This document shows, one piece after another, positions 8,247 to 17,960 of a stretch of DNA of 64,000 bases (within the stretch, counting starts at the first letter, position 1; the number at the start of each line of letters is the position of its first letter). Source of the stretch: Bacteroidota bacterium (lineage in GTDB: Bacteria; Bacteroidota; Bacteroidia; Chitinophagales; Chitinophagaceae); contig JAIUNW010000001.1 of the NCBI GenBank assembly GCA_020161535.1, forward strand, positions 620,001 to 684,000, given 5' to 3'. Made by a program: the position numbers and the translations under genes. The notes under the pieces were generated by a model. The model did not search any database, was not told where the DNA came from, and worked only from the letters and a program-made list of their open reading frames with translations.

Positions 8247-8966
8247 TTATTGGTTATCGTTTGCTTCTACTGTCCCATTCACGATATACTTGATTTGCAC
8301 GGCCTTATCGCCGGTGGCACCTGGTTTACCGAGTAATAATACGGTGTACACTTTGTTGGCCTCCAATTCGACACTGCGGCTGGTATCGATACCAGTACTG
8401 ACTTTCACCGACACGGTGGTATTGCCTGCAGCCAATTTGCTGAAGCCCGATACATGGGCGAACGCGGCTGCTTCACTTACCACATCAGCACCAGCCTGGT
8501 TGAATTTTACCAGTGGTTGCTGGGTACTGTCGCCAATGGCATTGATATAGCGAACAAAGGCATGGCCTGCATCATAGTTGAGGGTATCGAGGTGATCGTT
8601 CACCACAACTGTTTTGTAATTACTATCGGCACTTACCACAAACAAAGAATAATATTGGCTGTCTACACTCACGAAAGGAACTTGTTGTGTAAGTACATTA
8701 CCTGAATAATAATCATACGCCCAGGCCGTGCGATTACCAACATAAATGGGCAGGTAAGCTCCCGTGAAATTGGTATACAGCAAGGGTTGATTCACCAGGT
8801 TATTGCCATCCAATCTGATACCAACTGCATCTGCATCGGCTGCCAGGTTAAACGCCATCAATCCGCCTGAAGGAATTACTGTTTGCGAATCATTGTTTTT
8901 CATGCAGGCGCTAAATACCAACGATAGCACCAACAAGACGGCAGTTCCCTGCAAAAGTTTCTTCAT
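8247..8966 (-). CDS. DUF4397 lipoprotein
   Basis: This 239-residue protein has a lipobox signal sequence (VFSAC, Cys21), so it should be anchored in the outer membrane or periplasm. The body is a DUF4397 beta-sandwich: an N-terminal NLAADADAVGIRLDGN strand pair, a central FVRYINAIGDS motif and a C-terminal EANKVYTVLLLGKPG. DUF4397 proteins are widespread in Bacteroidota, often several per genome, and are thought to be surface or adhesive, but no activity is established. It is a single-gene unit with its own terminator. Confidence 0.82.
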   Translation of the reverse strand: MKKLLQGTAVLLVLSLVFSACMKNNDSQTVIPSGGLMAFNLAADADAVGIRLDGNNLVNQPLLYTNFTGAYLPIYVGNRTAWAYDYYSGNVLTQQVPFVSVDSQYYSLFVVSADSNYKTVVVNDHLDTLNYDAGHAFVRYINAIGDSTQQPLVKFNQAGADVVSEAAAFAHVSGFSKLAAGNTTVSVKVSTGIDTSRSVELEANKVYTVLLLGKPGATGDKAVQIKYIVNGTVEANDNQ

Positions 8967-9111
8967 ATACTTAAATTTTAAATGAGTCGTCTAAAGTTGT
9001 CAGCCCTTTAGACACATGCCATTGACCGATGGTTTAATGGGATCGTTGCTTATTATTTTCCTTTAGGAGCTTCTTAACAGTTAACTGTCGTATATACCCA
9101 ACAATCCGTAC

Positions 9112-9155
9112 AAAAGAAAACGGGGATGTGTATTTTACGATACAACATCCCCGTT
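9112..9155 (-). terminator. Intrinsic terminator after oxidoreductase gene
   Basis: The arms AACGGGGATGT (9119-9129) and ACATCCCCGTT (9145-9155) form a long stem, extended inward by GTAT/ATAC. On the minus strand the stem is followed by TTCTTTTG. It closes the gene at 9173-10318. Confidence 0.8.
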
Positions 9156-9172
9156 CATTAAAAAAAATACGC

Positions 9173-10318
9173 TTATATTTTCACCCAGGCTTGTTTTTTA
9201 TTGCTTTCAATAATGCGCTCACAGATCAACAATTCACGAAGTCCGTCGGCAAATGTGGGAAAGCTTGGCTTTTCCGGTTGTTTGCCCGCCGCAACAGCCG
9301 CATAAACTTCTTTGAACAATTGTTTGGAGGTATCGGGAAATCCTTCGTTGTGACCACCGGGAAAACTCACCAGGCTCGCTGCTTCTGCATATACAAGCGA
9401 TGGATCTTTCATCAATACCTGGTTGGCTGTTTCGCGCTTGCCCAACCATACTTCATTTGGTTTTTCAGAATTCCATTCCAGGTTTGATTTTGATCCGGAA
9501 ATTTCAACATTCAATCTGTTCTTGCGACCTGCTGCTACCTGGCTTACTGTTACCACGCCTTTATTGCCATTGTCGAATCGCAGCAATACGTTGGCATGGT
9601 CTTCGGTGTTGATGGGAATTTCGTCGTAGTCGTCGGCCGATAGTGTAACATTTGAATACGTCTCCACTCTTTTTTTCGGCTTCAACCTTGTTTTGTGTAC
9701 GGTAGAAAAATCGGCCATCACTTCAACAATCTTTAAACCCGTTACATATTCGATCACATCCAGCAAGTGTGAACCGATATCGGCCACGGCACGCGAATCG
9801 CCGCTCTTGTCTGGTTCGAGTCGCCAGTTATAATCGTTCTGCAGAAAGAGCCAGTCTTGCAGGTAAGACCCCATCACCGAATAGATGGTACCAAGATCGC
9901 CTTTTTCGCGCATGGTTTTCATTTGCCGAACCAGCGGATAATAACGCAGGTTAAAATGCACCGCATTCACCAGTCCTTTCTCTTTGGCAATCTTAACCAG
10001 TTCTTCTGCTTCTTCAATTTTAGTAGCGAGTGGCTTTTCGCAAACCACGTGTTTACCCGCCAGCAGCGCAGCTTTTGATTGCGAGTAGTGCAGAAAATTA
10101 GGCGTACAAATATGGATACAACTGATATCGTCCTGCTTCAGTAATTCGTCGAACGTATAAGCTCTTTCAATGCCCAGCTGATCGGCTTTTTCGCGGGCCA
10201 GCTCGGCGGTGGCTTCGCAGAGTGCCGCTACTTTAATATTGGGAAGGCGCCGCAGCGCTTCGATATGGGCCGGTCCGATAAAGCCTGTGCCCACAACAGC
10301 AACGTTGATGATTTTCAT
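9173..10318 (-). CDS. Gfo/Idh/MocA family oxidoreductase
   Basis: This 381-residue NAD(P)-dependent dehydrogenase acts on sugars or cyclitols. I use the start at 10318 (MKIINVAVVGTG), which places the Rossmann GTGFIG at residues 9-14. ICTPNFLH and the family lysine motif CEKPLA follow in the N-terminal domain. The C-terminal GFO_IDH_MocA domain contains GSHLLDVIEYVTG with the likely catalytic His. The upstream 17 codons of the open frame have no family similarity. It stands alone between terminators, so no pathway can be read from neighbours. The substrate is unknown, as is usual for this family. Confidence 0.85.
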   Translation of the reverse strand: MKIINVAVVGTGFIGPAHIEALRRLPNIKVAALCEATAELAREKADQLGIERAYTFDELLKQDDISCIHICTPNFLHYSQSKAALLAGKHVVCEKPLATKIEEAEELVKIAKEKGLVNAVHFNLRYYPLVRQMKTMREKGDLGTIYSVMGSYLQDWLFLQNDYNWRLEPDKSGDSRAVADIGSHLLDVIEYVTGLKIVEVMADFSTVHKTRLKPKKRVETYSNVTLSADDYDEIPINTEDHANVLLRFDNGNKGVVTVSQVAAGRKNRLNVEISGSKSNLEWNSEKPNEVWLGKRETANQVLMKDPSLVYAEAASLVSFPGGHNEGFPDTSKQLFKEVYAAVAAGKQPEKPSFPTFADGLRELLICERIIESNKKQAWVKI

Positions 10319-10384
10319 ACCAGAAAAATTTGCGAGTGAATATAGGCCAAATCGGCAAACTTCGGTCAAAACTTAATCGGCGGG

Positions 10385-10834
10385 TCAAATGCGCTCCAAC
10401 TCAATCATGCTGAGAAAGGGCTTTTTTAAACGCAGGTCGAATAGTGCATTTCGGGGGATGATATGCTTGTGCAGGCCAATGAGCAAGGCCATGGTGAACA
10501 GTACCCCGGCGGGAATGGTCATGTCGTTGAACAGGCTGCCGAAATCGGTCATGCGCGCGCCCTGCAGGTCGTCGGGGTGATACAATACATCTACCACCTG
10601 CCCTTTTGGTAACAATACATTCGACGAAGAATTAAAATAACTGGTATCGCTGCCGGCTGCGTAGTTGATCACCGAATACACGCGCTGCAATTGGCCCATC
10701 AGTTCCTTGCCATGAAAAAGCACGCGCCCCTTGGTATGCGTAGCCGTGAGCACCCACCACATTTTGTATATCACCAGCGGGGAGATGGCGAGAAGCCAGA
10801 TTAAAAGCAAAAAAGGCCATTTTCGGAGGCGCAT
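10385..10834 (-). CDS. DUF3592-like membrane protein
   Basis: Starting at 10834 (MRLRKWPF) gives 149 residues with one hydrophobic helix near residues 5-25 and another near 112-130. The loop between them contains an YFNSSSNVLLPKGQVVDVLYHP segment resembling DUF3592, where a short beta-domain lies between two membrane helices. It is divergent from proB with about 107 bp between the starts. I am moderately sure of the DUF3592 resemblance and cannot offer a function. Confidence 0.6.
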   Translation of the reverse strand: MRLRKWPFLLLIWLLAISPLVIYKMWWVLTATHTKGRVLFHGKELMGQLQRVYSVINYAAGSDTSYFNSSSNVLLPKGQVVDVLYHPDDLQGARMTDFGSLFNDMTIPAGVLFTMALLIGLHKHIIPRNALFDLRLKKPFLSMIELERI

Positions 10835-10941
10835 AGCTTGGATTTGCAGCACAAAGTACAACTCTGGTCCGGCATCGGCAAGCATGGCTGAAATATGCCA
10901 ATTACGGGCAATCACGTAATTTCATCGCTCGCAATTGCAAT

Positions 10942-11976
10942 ATGTCTAAAAAAGTTTTGGTTGTTAAGCTGGGCACCGCCATCATCAGCGACCGCGCCGG
11001 CAATATCGACAAGAAAATTATTCGCAAAGTAGCGGCAGAAATTGCGGCTTTGTCGGGCCGGTACCAGGTGGTGCTGGTATCGAGCGGGGCTGTTGGCAGT
11101 GGCAAGAAATTCATTCCGCGGTACAAGGGCACGCTGTCTGAACGCAAGGCCGCGGCCGCAATCGGCAATCCCATCCTGATACAACTCTATCACCACTATT
11201 TTTCACAGTATGGCATAACCGTAGCGCAGGCTTTGTGCGAACGCGTGCACTTTTCGAACCGACCACAGTTCCTGCAACTGAAAGAAACCTTTGCCACGCT
11301 CTGGGCCAACAATATCGTGCCCGTGGTGAATGAAAATGACCTGGTGAGCAATATTGAGATCAAGTTTTCTGACAATGATGAACTGGCCACCTTGCTTGCG
11401 GTGGGTTTTGACGCGAGTGGCTTGCTTTTGTGTACGTCTGCCGGCGGACTCCTCGACGACCATAAAAAAATCATCCCACTGGTACCAAAAGTGGATGCAT
11501 CGGTGATGAAATATGTAGACAGCAGCACCAGTGGTTCGGGACTCGGTGGCATGTTGTCTAAGCTGACGTTTACGCGGCTGGCGACGTCGATGGGTATACC
11601 GGTGGCCATCTGCGCACTCAAAGGCGACACCCCATTACAAGATGCCCTGGCAAAAAACAACGGCACCTGGTTTGACGCAAAGCCATCGAACTTGCGCAAC
11701 CGGCAAAAATGGCTTGCCAGCGGATCGCAAACCATTGGCAGCTTGCAGGTCGACAAAGGCGCTTACAAGGCACTGCTGGCGCGTAAAAGCCTGCTCACAG
11801 TAGGCATCCAGGCCGTGACCGGAAAGTTTATTGCCGGCGAGGTTGTGCAGTTGAAAGATGAAGAAGACAAATTACTTGGGGTTGCCAAAACAAAACTGGA
11901 CAATACCCAAATTGAATCACAATTAAACAACCGGAATGTAATCGCCGCACATGCCGACGACATCGTTCTGTTTTAA
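10942..11976 (+). CDS. proB: Glutamate 5-kinase
   Basis: This 344-residue enzyme catalyses ATP-dependent phosphorylation of L-glutamate, the first step of proline synthesis in the cytoplasm. The amino-acid kinase domain begins VLVVKLGTAI and continues with VLVSSGAVGSG and the substrate-binding VPVVNENDLVS. A C-terminal PUA domain spans about residues 255-335. It is followed after three bases by proA, so the pair is an operon and the products probably form a complex that channels the unstable glutamyl phosphate. The length is normal for a ProB with PUA domain, and no defect is visible. Confidence 0.95.
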   Translation: MSKKVLVVKLGTAIISDRAGNIDKKIIRKVAAEIAALSGRYQVVLVSSGAVGSGKKFIPRYKGTLSERKAAAAIGNPILIQLYHHYFSQYGITVAQALCERVHFSNRPQFLQLKETFATLWANNIVPVVNENDLVSNIEIKFSDNDELATLLAVGFDASGLLLCTSAGGLLDDHKKIIPLVPKVDASVMKYVDSSTSGSGLGGMLSKLTFTRLATSMGIPVAICALKGDTPLQDALAKNNGTWFDAKPSNLRNRQKWLASGSQTIGSLQVDKGAYKALLARKSLLTVGIQAVTGKFIAGEVVQLKDEEDKLLGVAKTKLDNTQIESQLNNRNVIAAHADDIVLF

Positions 11977-11979
11977 AAA

Positions 11980-13239
11980 ATGTCTATTAACAAAGCCAAG
12001 TTTACTACTGCTACCGTTTTTTCGCAGGCGGTTGGGGCTAAAACCTCCTTGCAATTGGCTTCGAAGGCAGCCATCCGCAAAGCGCTTCTGCAAATGGCTA
12101 CACTATTACAACGCCAACAGCAAAGCCTGTTGGCCGCGAACAGCCAGGACCTGGAAAAACAGGCAGCGAACAATCCAAAAAACGATCGACTGTTACTGAC
12201 GCCCGAACGAATTGATGCCATTGCAGCCGCAATCCGGAAGGTGGCCGAATTACCTGATCCCACGGGTGAAGTATTGTTGCGCAAGAAACTGCCGAATAAA
12301 TTATTGCTTCGAAAAATTACCGTGCCCCTGGGGGTGGTGGGTGCTATTTATGAATCAAGACCCAATGTTACTTTCGACATTGCGGCCCTCTGTTTGCGCA
12401 GCCGGAATGTAGCCTTGTTGAAAGGCAGTACCGATGCCTGGCATACCAACCAGGAAGCGATCCGCCTCATCAAGTTGGCGTTGGTGGCTGCTAATATCAA
12501 TCCCGATGCTGTTACCCTGCTTCCACCCGATAGAGAAGTGGTGGATGAAATGCTGAAAGCCACGCAGCATATTGATGTGATCATCCCCCGTGGTTCCGAT
12601 GGCCTGATTCAGTACGTACGCAAAAACAGCCTGGTACCTGTTATTGAAACTGGCGCCGGTGTATGTCACGTATATGTACACACGAAAGCTGATTTGCAAA
12701 AAGCGGTTGATATTGTTTTAAATGCAAAGACCTCCCGCCCATCGGTATGCAATGCGATGGATACGGTGATTGTAGACAGGGCTATCGCCAAAAAATTCCT
12801 GCGAAAACTGGGGCTTGCTTTTGCCAAAGCGGAAGTAAAATTATTGGCCGACCCCGAAGCATTTGATTTGTTGGCCGGCTATCCGCAGCTTAACAAAGCA
12901 AGACCCGAAGATTTTAGTCGCGAGTTTCTTAGCCTGACTGCTGCCGTAAAAATTGTGGATGATTTTGAAGCGGCCCTGCAACATATCCAGCATTATTCCA
13001 CCCGGCATTCTGAAGCGATTGTTACTGAAAACAAAACCATCGCTACGCAGTTTTTGCAGTTGGTTGATGCCGCGGCTGTTTATGTAAATGCCTCTACCCG
13101 TTTTACCGATGGCGCGGTATTTGGTTTGGGTGCTGAAATCGGTATTTCGACGCAAAAATTACATGCCCGCGGACCTTTCGCACTGGAGAAACTGGTCACT
13201 GAAAAATGGCTGGTAACGGGCAATGGCCAAACAAGATGA
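11980..13239 (+). CDS. proA: Glutamate-5-semialdehyde dehydrogenase (gamma-glutamyl phosphate reductase)
   Basis: This 419-residue aldehyde-dehydrogenase-fold enzyme reduces glutamyl 5-phosphate with NADPH to glutamate semialdehyde, the second step of proline synthesis. The family marks are GVVGAIYESRPNVT, the substrate loop IIPRGSDGLIQYV and the catalytic cysteine in RPSVCNAMDT (Cys257), with a C-terminal FGLGAEIGISTQK. It starts three bases after the proB stop, giving tight translational coupling. A strong inverted repeat lies 38 bp past the stop. The length and motifs are those of an intact enzyme. Confidence 0.95.
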   Translation: MSINKAKFTTATVFSQAVGAKTSLQLASKAAIRKALLQMATLLQRQQQSLLAANSQDLEKQAANNPKNDRLLLTPERIDAIAAAIRKVAELPDPTGEVLLRKKLPNKLLLRKITVPLGVVGAIYESRPNVTFDIAALCLRSRNVALLKGSTDAWHTNQEAIRLIKLALVAANINPDAVTLLPPDREVVDEMLKATQHIDVIIPRGSDGLIQYVRKNSLVPVIETGAGVCHVYVHTKADLQKAVDIVLNAKTSRPSVCNAMDTVIVDRAIAKKFLRKLGLAFAKAEVKLLADPEAFDLLAGYPQLNKARPEDFSREFLSLTAAVKIVDDFEAALQHIQHYSTRHSEAIVTENKTIATQFLQLVDAAAVYVNASTRFTDGAVFGLGAEIGISTQKLHARGPFALEKLVTEKWLVTGNGQTR

Positions 13240-13277
13240 AAACAAGTAGCCTGCTGCTTATGTACGATGCCTTCTGC

Positions 13278-13308
13278 GGTTGCGCGTAACCGTTGGCTAC
13301 GCGCAACC
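13278..13308. repeat. Perfect inverted repeat between convergent genes
   Basis: GGTTGCGCGTA and TACGCGCAACC form a perfect 11-bp stem with a nine-base loop. It lies between the proA stop and the convergent DUF1080 gene stop. It has no T-run on either strand, so it would be a non-canonical terminator or an mRNA-stabilising end. Confidence 0.7.
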
Positions 13309-13331
13309 AGCACAAAGGATCTTGCCCGGTA

Positions 13332-14285
13332 TTATTTTGCCGGTGTGAGGATGATATTACGGTATTCGATGGGACCATGGTCGCCCTGGATATAGATGGG
13401 GCCTGGTGCACCTTCATCGCTGTCGAGCGCACCACCGGTGATGCCCGGAATGGTCTGCTTGCAAATGATTTCTTTTCCGTTGGCCACAATCGTTACCTGA
13501 CGGCCTACCAGGGTGATATCATAGGTTTGCCACTCTCCCGCTGGCTTAGCAGCCATTTCACTGGGTGTGAGAAACCCGTAGATGGCGCCCATATAATCTT
13601 TCTGCGGACTCTTACCATAGCTGTCTTCAATCTGCACTTCATAGCGGCCGCGCAGGTAGATGCCACTGTTGCTGCCCGAGGGACAACGAAATTCTATGTG
13701 CAACTTGAAGTCTTCAAATTTTCTTTCGGTGATCAGGTTGGCGCCGCTTTTCGGGCTGTGCAAAATACCACCGGGTTCAACCACCCATTGGTTTTCGCCG
13801 AGCGCTTTCCACCCACTCAGGTCTTTGCCGTTGAATAGTTTTATTGGCGCGCCCCAAACCGGTTGCTTGGCGCGAACCAATGAGGGTGCGCGGTGGGCCG
13901 ACCAGGGATAGGTTTTCCCATCGGCTGCACGCAGGGTGCCCAACAGCGTGTCTGCTTGCAATACGGCATCGATGATCAGGTCATTGTCTTCCTGCTCCCA
14001 TTGCGGTGGCAGGCTGAAATGCAATTTGTTATCGTGAAATTCAATCAGCGACACCGGTCTTGCACTTCCACTGATACCTACATAAGAACCAACCAATCGC
14101 TTATGGCCGGAATGATATACTTCCAGCCAACTGGGTTTGACTTGTCCGTTTTCCATGATGGTAACGTCCCAGCGACCTTCAATTTTCGGGTCGGCATAAA
14201 CAGCCTCGTGGGCGCTGGCAAAATGGCCGGCCAGTAGCAGACAAAGCCCGGGCAGCGCACGCTTACAGGTAGAAAAAAACTTCAT
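13332..14285 (-). CDS. DUF1080 (3-keto-disaccharide hydrolase-like) exported protein
   Basis: This 317-residue protein has a signal peptide ending near FASA. Residues 25-140 are a lipocalin-like beta segment. The C-terminal 180 residues are DUF1080, beginning IKLFNGKDLSGWK, with GSNSGIYLRGRYEVQIEDSYG and the final GPIYIQGDHGPIEYRNI. This concanavalin-like fold is found in many Bacteroidota sugar-utilisation loci, and some members hydrolyse 3-keto-glycosides. It lies 34 bp after the FAD/Fe-S dehydrogenase on the same strand and may belong to that sugar-acid operon. The substrate is unknown. Confidence 0.82.
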   Translation of the reverse strand: MKFFSTCKRALPGLCLLLAGHFASAHEAVYADPKIEGRWDVTIMENGQVKPSWLEVYHSGHKRLVGSYVGISGSARPVSLIEFHDNKLHFSLPPQWEQEDNDLIIDAVLQADTLLGTLRAADGKTYPWSAHRAPSLVRAKQPVWGAPIKLFNGKDLSGWKALGENQWVVEPGGILHSPKSGANLITERKFEDFKLHIEFRCPSGSNSGIYLRGRYEVQIEDSYGKSPQKDYMGAIYGFLTPSEMAAKPAGEWQTYDITLVGRQVTIVANGKEIICKQTIPGITGGALDSDEGAPGPIYIQGDHGPIEYRNIILTPAK

Positions 14286-14319
14286 GTGAAATTGTTTGGT
14301 TCAAATGTAATTGATTTGG

Positions 14320-17163
14320 TCAGTTGGGCAATACCTCATCGGCGAGATATAAAATCGACTCATAATTGGCACCAACCGCTTCGGTCATGGCCATTTCGCA
14401 GGTCTTGGTCGATGAATAATAACCGTCATAAGCCTGCTTTTTCACCTCGGCAGCTTCAGCCCTGGTGGCAGCTTCGGTCAGTTCGGGGAACAAAAACCCG
14501 CGATCACCCGCCATGCCACAACAGCCACTGTTCAGTGGAATGGTCACTTCTCCAGCGAGGTAAGTCGCTACGCGCCGGAAGGTCTTTTCCGTACCCATCT
14601 TTGTCAAGGAACAAACCGGGTGCAACATAATTTTTCGGTTAGCCATCACCGTTGGCTTTCTCTTTTGAAGCATCTCATCCAAAAAGCCGATGCTATCTAC
14701 AATACGCAATTGCCTGAATTTTTCCAGGCTGGCCGCCGGCAAAACCATGTCGAGGTGCAATAAGGTGTGCGTACAAGAGCTAACATCCATCACAATCGGC
14801 CACTTCCCACCATCGCTGGCTTCCCAAAGCTGGGCCAGGGTTTTTTCTGCGGTATATTGAAATGCCGGTCCATAGCCTTTGGAGGAGAAAATCTGCCCGC
14901 AGCAACTACCCTGCAAATTCGCCGGCATCTTTAACTGCACGCCCAGTTTCCCGGCCACACTGATAAAAGTTTGCTGCAAGTCTTTTTTCCCTGCTACGCC
15001 GGTGCCCATCAACCGACTGATACAGGCAGGAAAATACACCCAGGTGTCTGCATTATTTACCGTTGGTTCTTTGTAAACCGTCGGTTCCTTGTAATGAATA
15101 CGGGCGGCTGGTTTCCCCAACTGGTTGGTCCACAGTGGAAAAGCAGGTATCAGCTTGCGCATTGCCCTGGTAAGCCTCGGCATGAATTGCTTGCCGGCTA
15201 TTTTATTCACGGCATTACCCGTCGACAACCCAACGCGAACCATCGATTCTACTGCTTTAAAATGACGGGCTACCCACAAAGCCATCCTGTTTGCTGTTGC
15301 GTTGTGTTGTTCGCGTCGCAACCGTTTTACAAGGTCGCCGGTATTAATGCCTACCGGACAGGCAGCGCCGCACAAGCCATCCACCGCACAAGTATCGAGG
15401 CCATCGTATTGGTATTCATTCAACAACCTGGTATAGTTGTCGGTATCATTTTCTTTGCGATACTGTGCCAGCGCTCTTCGAACCACAATTCTTCGTCTAG
15501 GCGTAAGCGTTAGATCACGGCTCGGGCAACGATGTTCACAAAAACCACATTCGGTGCAGATGTCCACTTCTTTTTCGACGGTGGGCAGCGGTTTGAGATC
15601 GCGAATATGTTGGTTCGGAAAATCAGTGATGATGACACCGGGATTCAGTAGATTGCCCGGATCGGCCGCGAACTTGATGCGTCGCATGATCTCATAGGCT
15701 TTGCCACCCCATTCCGTTTCCACAAATGGCGCCATATTACGACCGGTGCCATGTTCAGCTTTCAATGCGCCATCATATTTGTGCACCACCAGGTGAACAA
15801 CGGCCTGTAGAAAGCGATCGTAACGCGCCACTTCGCCGGGCGCTTCAAAATCTTGTGTTATCACAAAGTGCAGGTTGCCATCTTTTGCGTGACCAAAAAT
15901 GATGGCTTGTTCATACCCAAATTCAACAAATAATTTTTGCAGATCGAGCACCGCCTCACCCAACCTTGGTAGCGGCACGGCGATGTCTTCCAATATCACG
16001 GTGGTGCCAGAAGCACGCACTGCTCCTACCGATGGAAACATGCCTTTCCGCATTTTCCAAAGCAGCTCCCGTTCATACGGATCGCTGGTAAAAACAGGTG
16101 GGTTCAGCAAAGCATACTGCGAAGTGCTCGCCAAAAACTGGTTCAGCTTTCCTTCTAATATGGTAGGATCGGCTTCCTGAAATTCTATCAACAAGGCAGC
16201 AGTTGCTTCAGGCAAAGTTTTTAACAGTGGGTCCATACCTGCCTGGTTGTCAACCGAACGCAAGGAGGCCCGATCCATCAATTCCACCATTTCAGCGCCA
16301 GCGGCAATCAGTGGCTCGATCGCTTTACAAGCCGCAAACACATCGCTGAAATACAACATGGCCGTGGCTTTGCAAGGATGGTCGGGAATGGTTTGCAGTT
16401 CTGCTTCAGCGATAAATGCCAGTGTACCTTCGCCACCAATCAACAGGTGAGCGAATATGTCGAGCGGCGCCTGGAAGTCGATAAATGCATTCAATGAATA
16501 CCCAACCGTGTTTTTGGTTTTGTATTTGTGTCGAATGCGCTCGTATAACGCGCTGTCGTTTTTTATTTCTGTTTGTATTGCCAACAGCTCGGTCGACAAC
16601 TCCTTGTTCTCGGTTTCAAACCGCAGGGCATCGTCCGGTACAGCCGTATTGTATTGCCGGCCATTGACCAGCATAAAGCGAATATGCTTCGTGGTATGGT
16701 AAGAATTGTATTGAACACCGCAGCACATGCCACTGGCATTGTTAGAGAGAATACCGCCCATCATGGCCGATCCAATACTGGAGGGATCGGGACCAATTTT
16801 TTTTTGCAGCGGAAATAATTTTGCATTCACCATACCACCGGTAATGCCTGGTTGCACCCGCACACTGCTACCATCGTTATCGATCGTACATCCTCGCCAA
16901 TACTGGCTGAGGTCAACCAGTATGCCATCGGTAATGGCTTGCCCCGATAAGCTCGTACCACCCGCCCTGAAAACAATGGGCGTTTTTGTTTGCGCAGCAA
17001 GCTGAAAAAAACGGCTGATCTCTTCTTCATTGATCGGCAGTACCACCACGAGCGGTATCAATTGGTAAAACCCCGCGTCTGATGCATACGATACCCTGTC
17101 TACCAACCTTGTTTTCATTCTCTGTGGCGGAAGAAATTCTGCCAGTTGCTGCAACAAATCCAT
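14320..17163 (-). CDS. FAD-linked/Fe-S 2-hydroxyacid dehydrogenase (Dld/YdiJ-like)
   Basis: I start at 17163 (MDLLQQLAEF), because the longer frame would overlap the SDR gene, giving 947 residues. Domains in order are a FAD-binding PCMH domain (FRAGGTSLSGQA, GPDPSSIGSAMMGG), a glycolate-oxidase-type C-terminal domain, a two-cluster ferredoxin segment starting CTECGFCEHRC at about residue 536 with CAVDGLCGAACPVG, and two CCG domains (GSCCGQ near 753 and SGCCGMAGDRGF near 880). This is the single-chain form of D-lactate or D-2-hydroxyglutarate dehydrogenases, feeding electrons to a membrane or soluble acceptor. Its operon with a sugar-acid dehydratase suggests oxidation of a hydroxyacid breakdown product. 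Confidence 0.88.
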   Translation of the reverse strand: MDLLQQLAEFLPPQRMKTRLVDRVSYASDAGFYQLIPLVVVLPINEEEISRFFQLAAQTKTPIVFRAGGTSLSGQAITDGILVDLSQYWRGCTIDNDGSSVRVQPGITGGMVNAKLFPLQKKIGPDPSSIGSAMMGGILSNNASGMCCGVQYNSYHTTKHIRFMLVNGRQYNTAVPDDALRFETENKELSTELLAIQTEIKNDSALYERIRHKYKTKNTVGYSLNAFIDFQAPLDIFAHLLIGGEGTLAFIAEAELQTIPDHPCKATAMLYFSDVFAACKAIEPLIAAGAEMVELMDRASLRSVDNQAGMDPLLKTLPEATAALLIEFQEADPTILEGKLNQFLASTSQYALLNPPVFTSDPYERELLWKMRKGMFPSVGAVRASGTTVILEDIAVPLPRLGEAVLDLQKLFVEFGYEQAIIFGHAKDGNLHFVITQDFEAPGEVARYDRFLQAVVHLVVHKYDGALKAEHGTGRNMAPFVETEWGGKAYEIMRRIKFAADPGNLLNPGVIITDFPNQHIRDLKPLPTVEKEVDICTECGFCEHRCPSRDLTLTPRRRIVVRRALAQYRKENDTDNYTRLLNEYQYDGLDTCAVDGLCGAACPVGINTGDLVKRLRREQHNATANRMALWVARHFKAVESMVRVGLSTGNAVNKIAGKQFMPRLTRAMRKLIPAFPLWTNQLGKPAARIHYKEPTVYKEPTVNNADTWVYFPACISRLMGTGVAGKKDLQQTFISVAGKLGVQLKMPANLQGSCCGQIFSSKGYGPAFQYTAEKTLAQLWEASDGGKWPIVMDVSSCTHTLLHLDMVLPAASLEKFRQLRIVDSIGFLDEMLQKRKPTVMANRKIMLHPVCSLTKMGTEKTFRRVATYLAGEVTIPLNSGCCGMAGDRGFLFPELTEAATRAEAAEVKKQAYDGYYSSTKTCEMAMTEAVGANYESILYLADEVLPN

Positions 17164-17186
17164 ACAGCAAATTACTACAATAGAAA

Positions 17187-17951
17187 TTAGTAGGGCGACG
17201 GACTTACAGCCGACCACCCACCATCAATCACCAGGGTTTGTCCGGTGATATGCCTGGCGGCGGAGGAGACCAAAAAGCAGGCAGCGGCAGCCATATCCGT
17301 TGCTGTGCCCGGCCGGCCGAGGGGCGTTATGCGCGACCAAACAGATAGATAGTCGGGGTCGCCCGCCGTTCTTTCTGTCATGGTTGCGCCGGGCGCGATG
17401 GCATTCACCGTGATCTTGTATTTCGATAATTCGATCACCAGGTTTTTCGCGAGCATTTCAATGGCCGCCTTGGTCATACTATAAGCCGCCAGGTTTTCAT
17501 GCGCCTGGTGGCCGGTTACCGACGACATAAAAAGTATGGATCCACCCTCAGGCTGCGTCTTCATGTATTGAGCGGCCGCCTGTGCCAGGATAAAACTACC
17601 GCCAATATTGGTATGCAATACTTTGTAGAGCGAGGTTTGCGGGTAGTTTAAGAAATCACCAAACAAAGTAATACCGGCATTGGCAATGGCTATATCGAGC
17701 CGGCCTTGTTGCAAGCCAATATCTTGAATCATTTGCTGCACGAAGCCCTGGTCACCCGCATCGCCCGGCACAGCTTTACAAACAGCGCCTTCCGCCGTGA
17801 TTTTTGCAGCGGCCACCGTTGCCAGTTCGGCATCGAGATCATTCAGGTAAACAATTGCACCGGCCAGCGCTAGTTGTCGCGCTATTTCAAAGCCAATGCC
17901 CTGGCCAGCCCCGGTGATCACCGCTGTTTTACCTGCAAAACCTGCTGCCAT
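17187..17951 (-). CDS. SDR family oxidoreductase
   Basis: This 254-residue short-chain dehydrogenase has the cofactor motif TGAGQGIG at 13-20, NAG at 91-93, catalytic Ser143/Ser144, Tyr157 and Lys161, and the C-terminal GQTLVIDGGW that is classical for the family. It lies nine bases after the aldonate dehydratase and 23 bases before the FAD/Fe-S dehydrogenase. By context it probably oxidises a 2-keto-3-deoxy sugar acid, as in the non-phosphorylating L-fucose, L-rhamnose or L-arabinose routes. That substrate assignment is inference from neighbours only. Confidence 0.88.
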   Translation of the reverse strand: MAAGFAGKTAVITGAGQGIGFEIARQLALAGAIVYLNDLDAELATVAAAKITAEGAVCKAVPGDAGDQGFVQQMIQDIGLQQGRLDIAIANAGITLFGDFLNYPQTSLYKVLHTNIGGSFILAQAAAQYMKTQPEGGSILFMSSVTGHQAHENLAAYSMTKAAIEMLAKNLVIELSKYKITVNAIAPGATMTERTAGDPDYLSVWSRITPLGRPGTATDMAAAACFLVSSAARHITGQTLVIDGGWSAVSPSPY

Positions 17952-17960
17952 AATTATTGT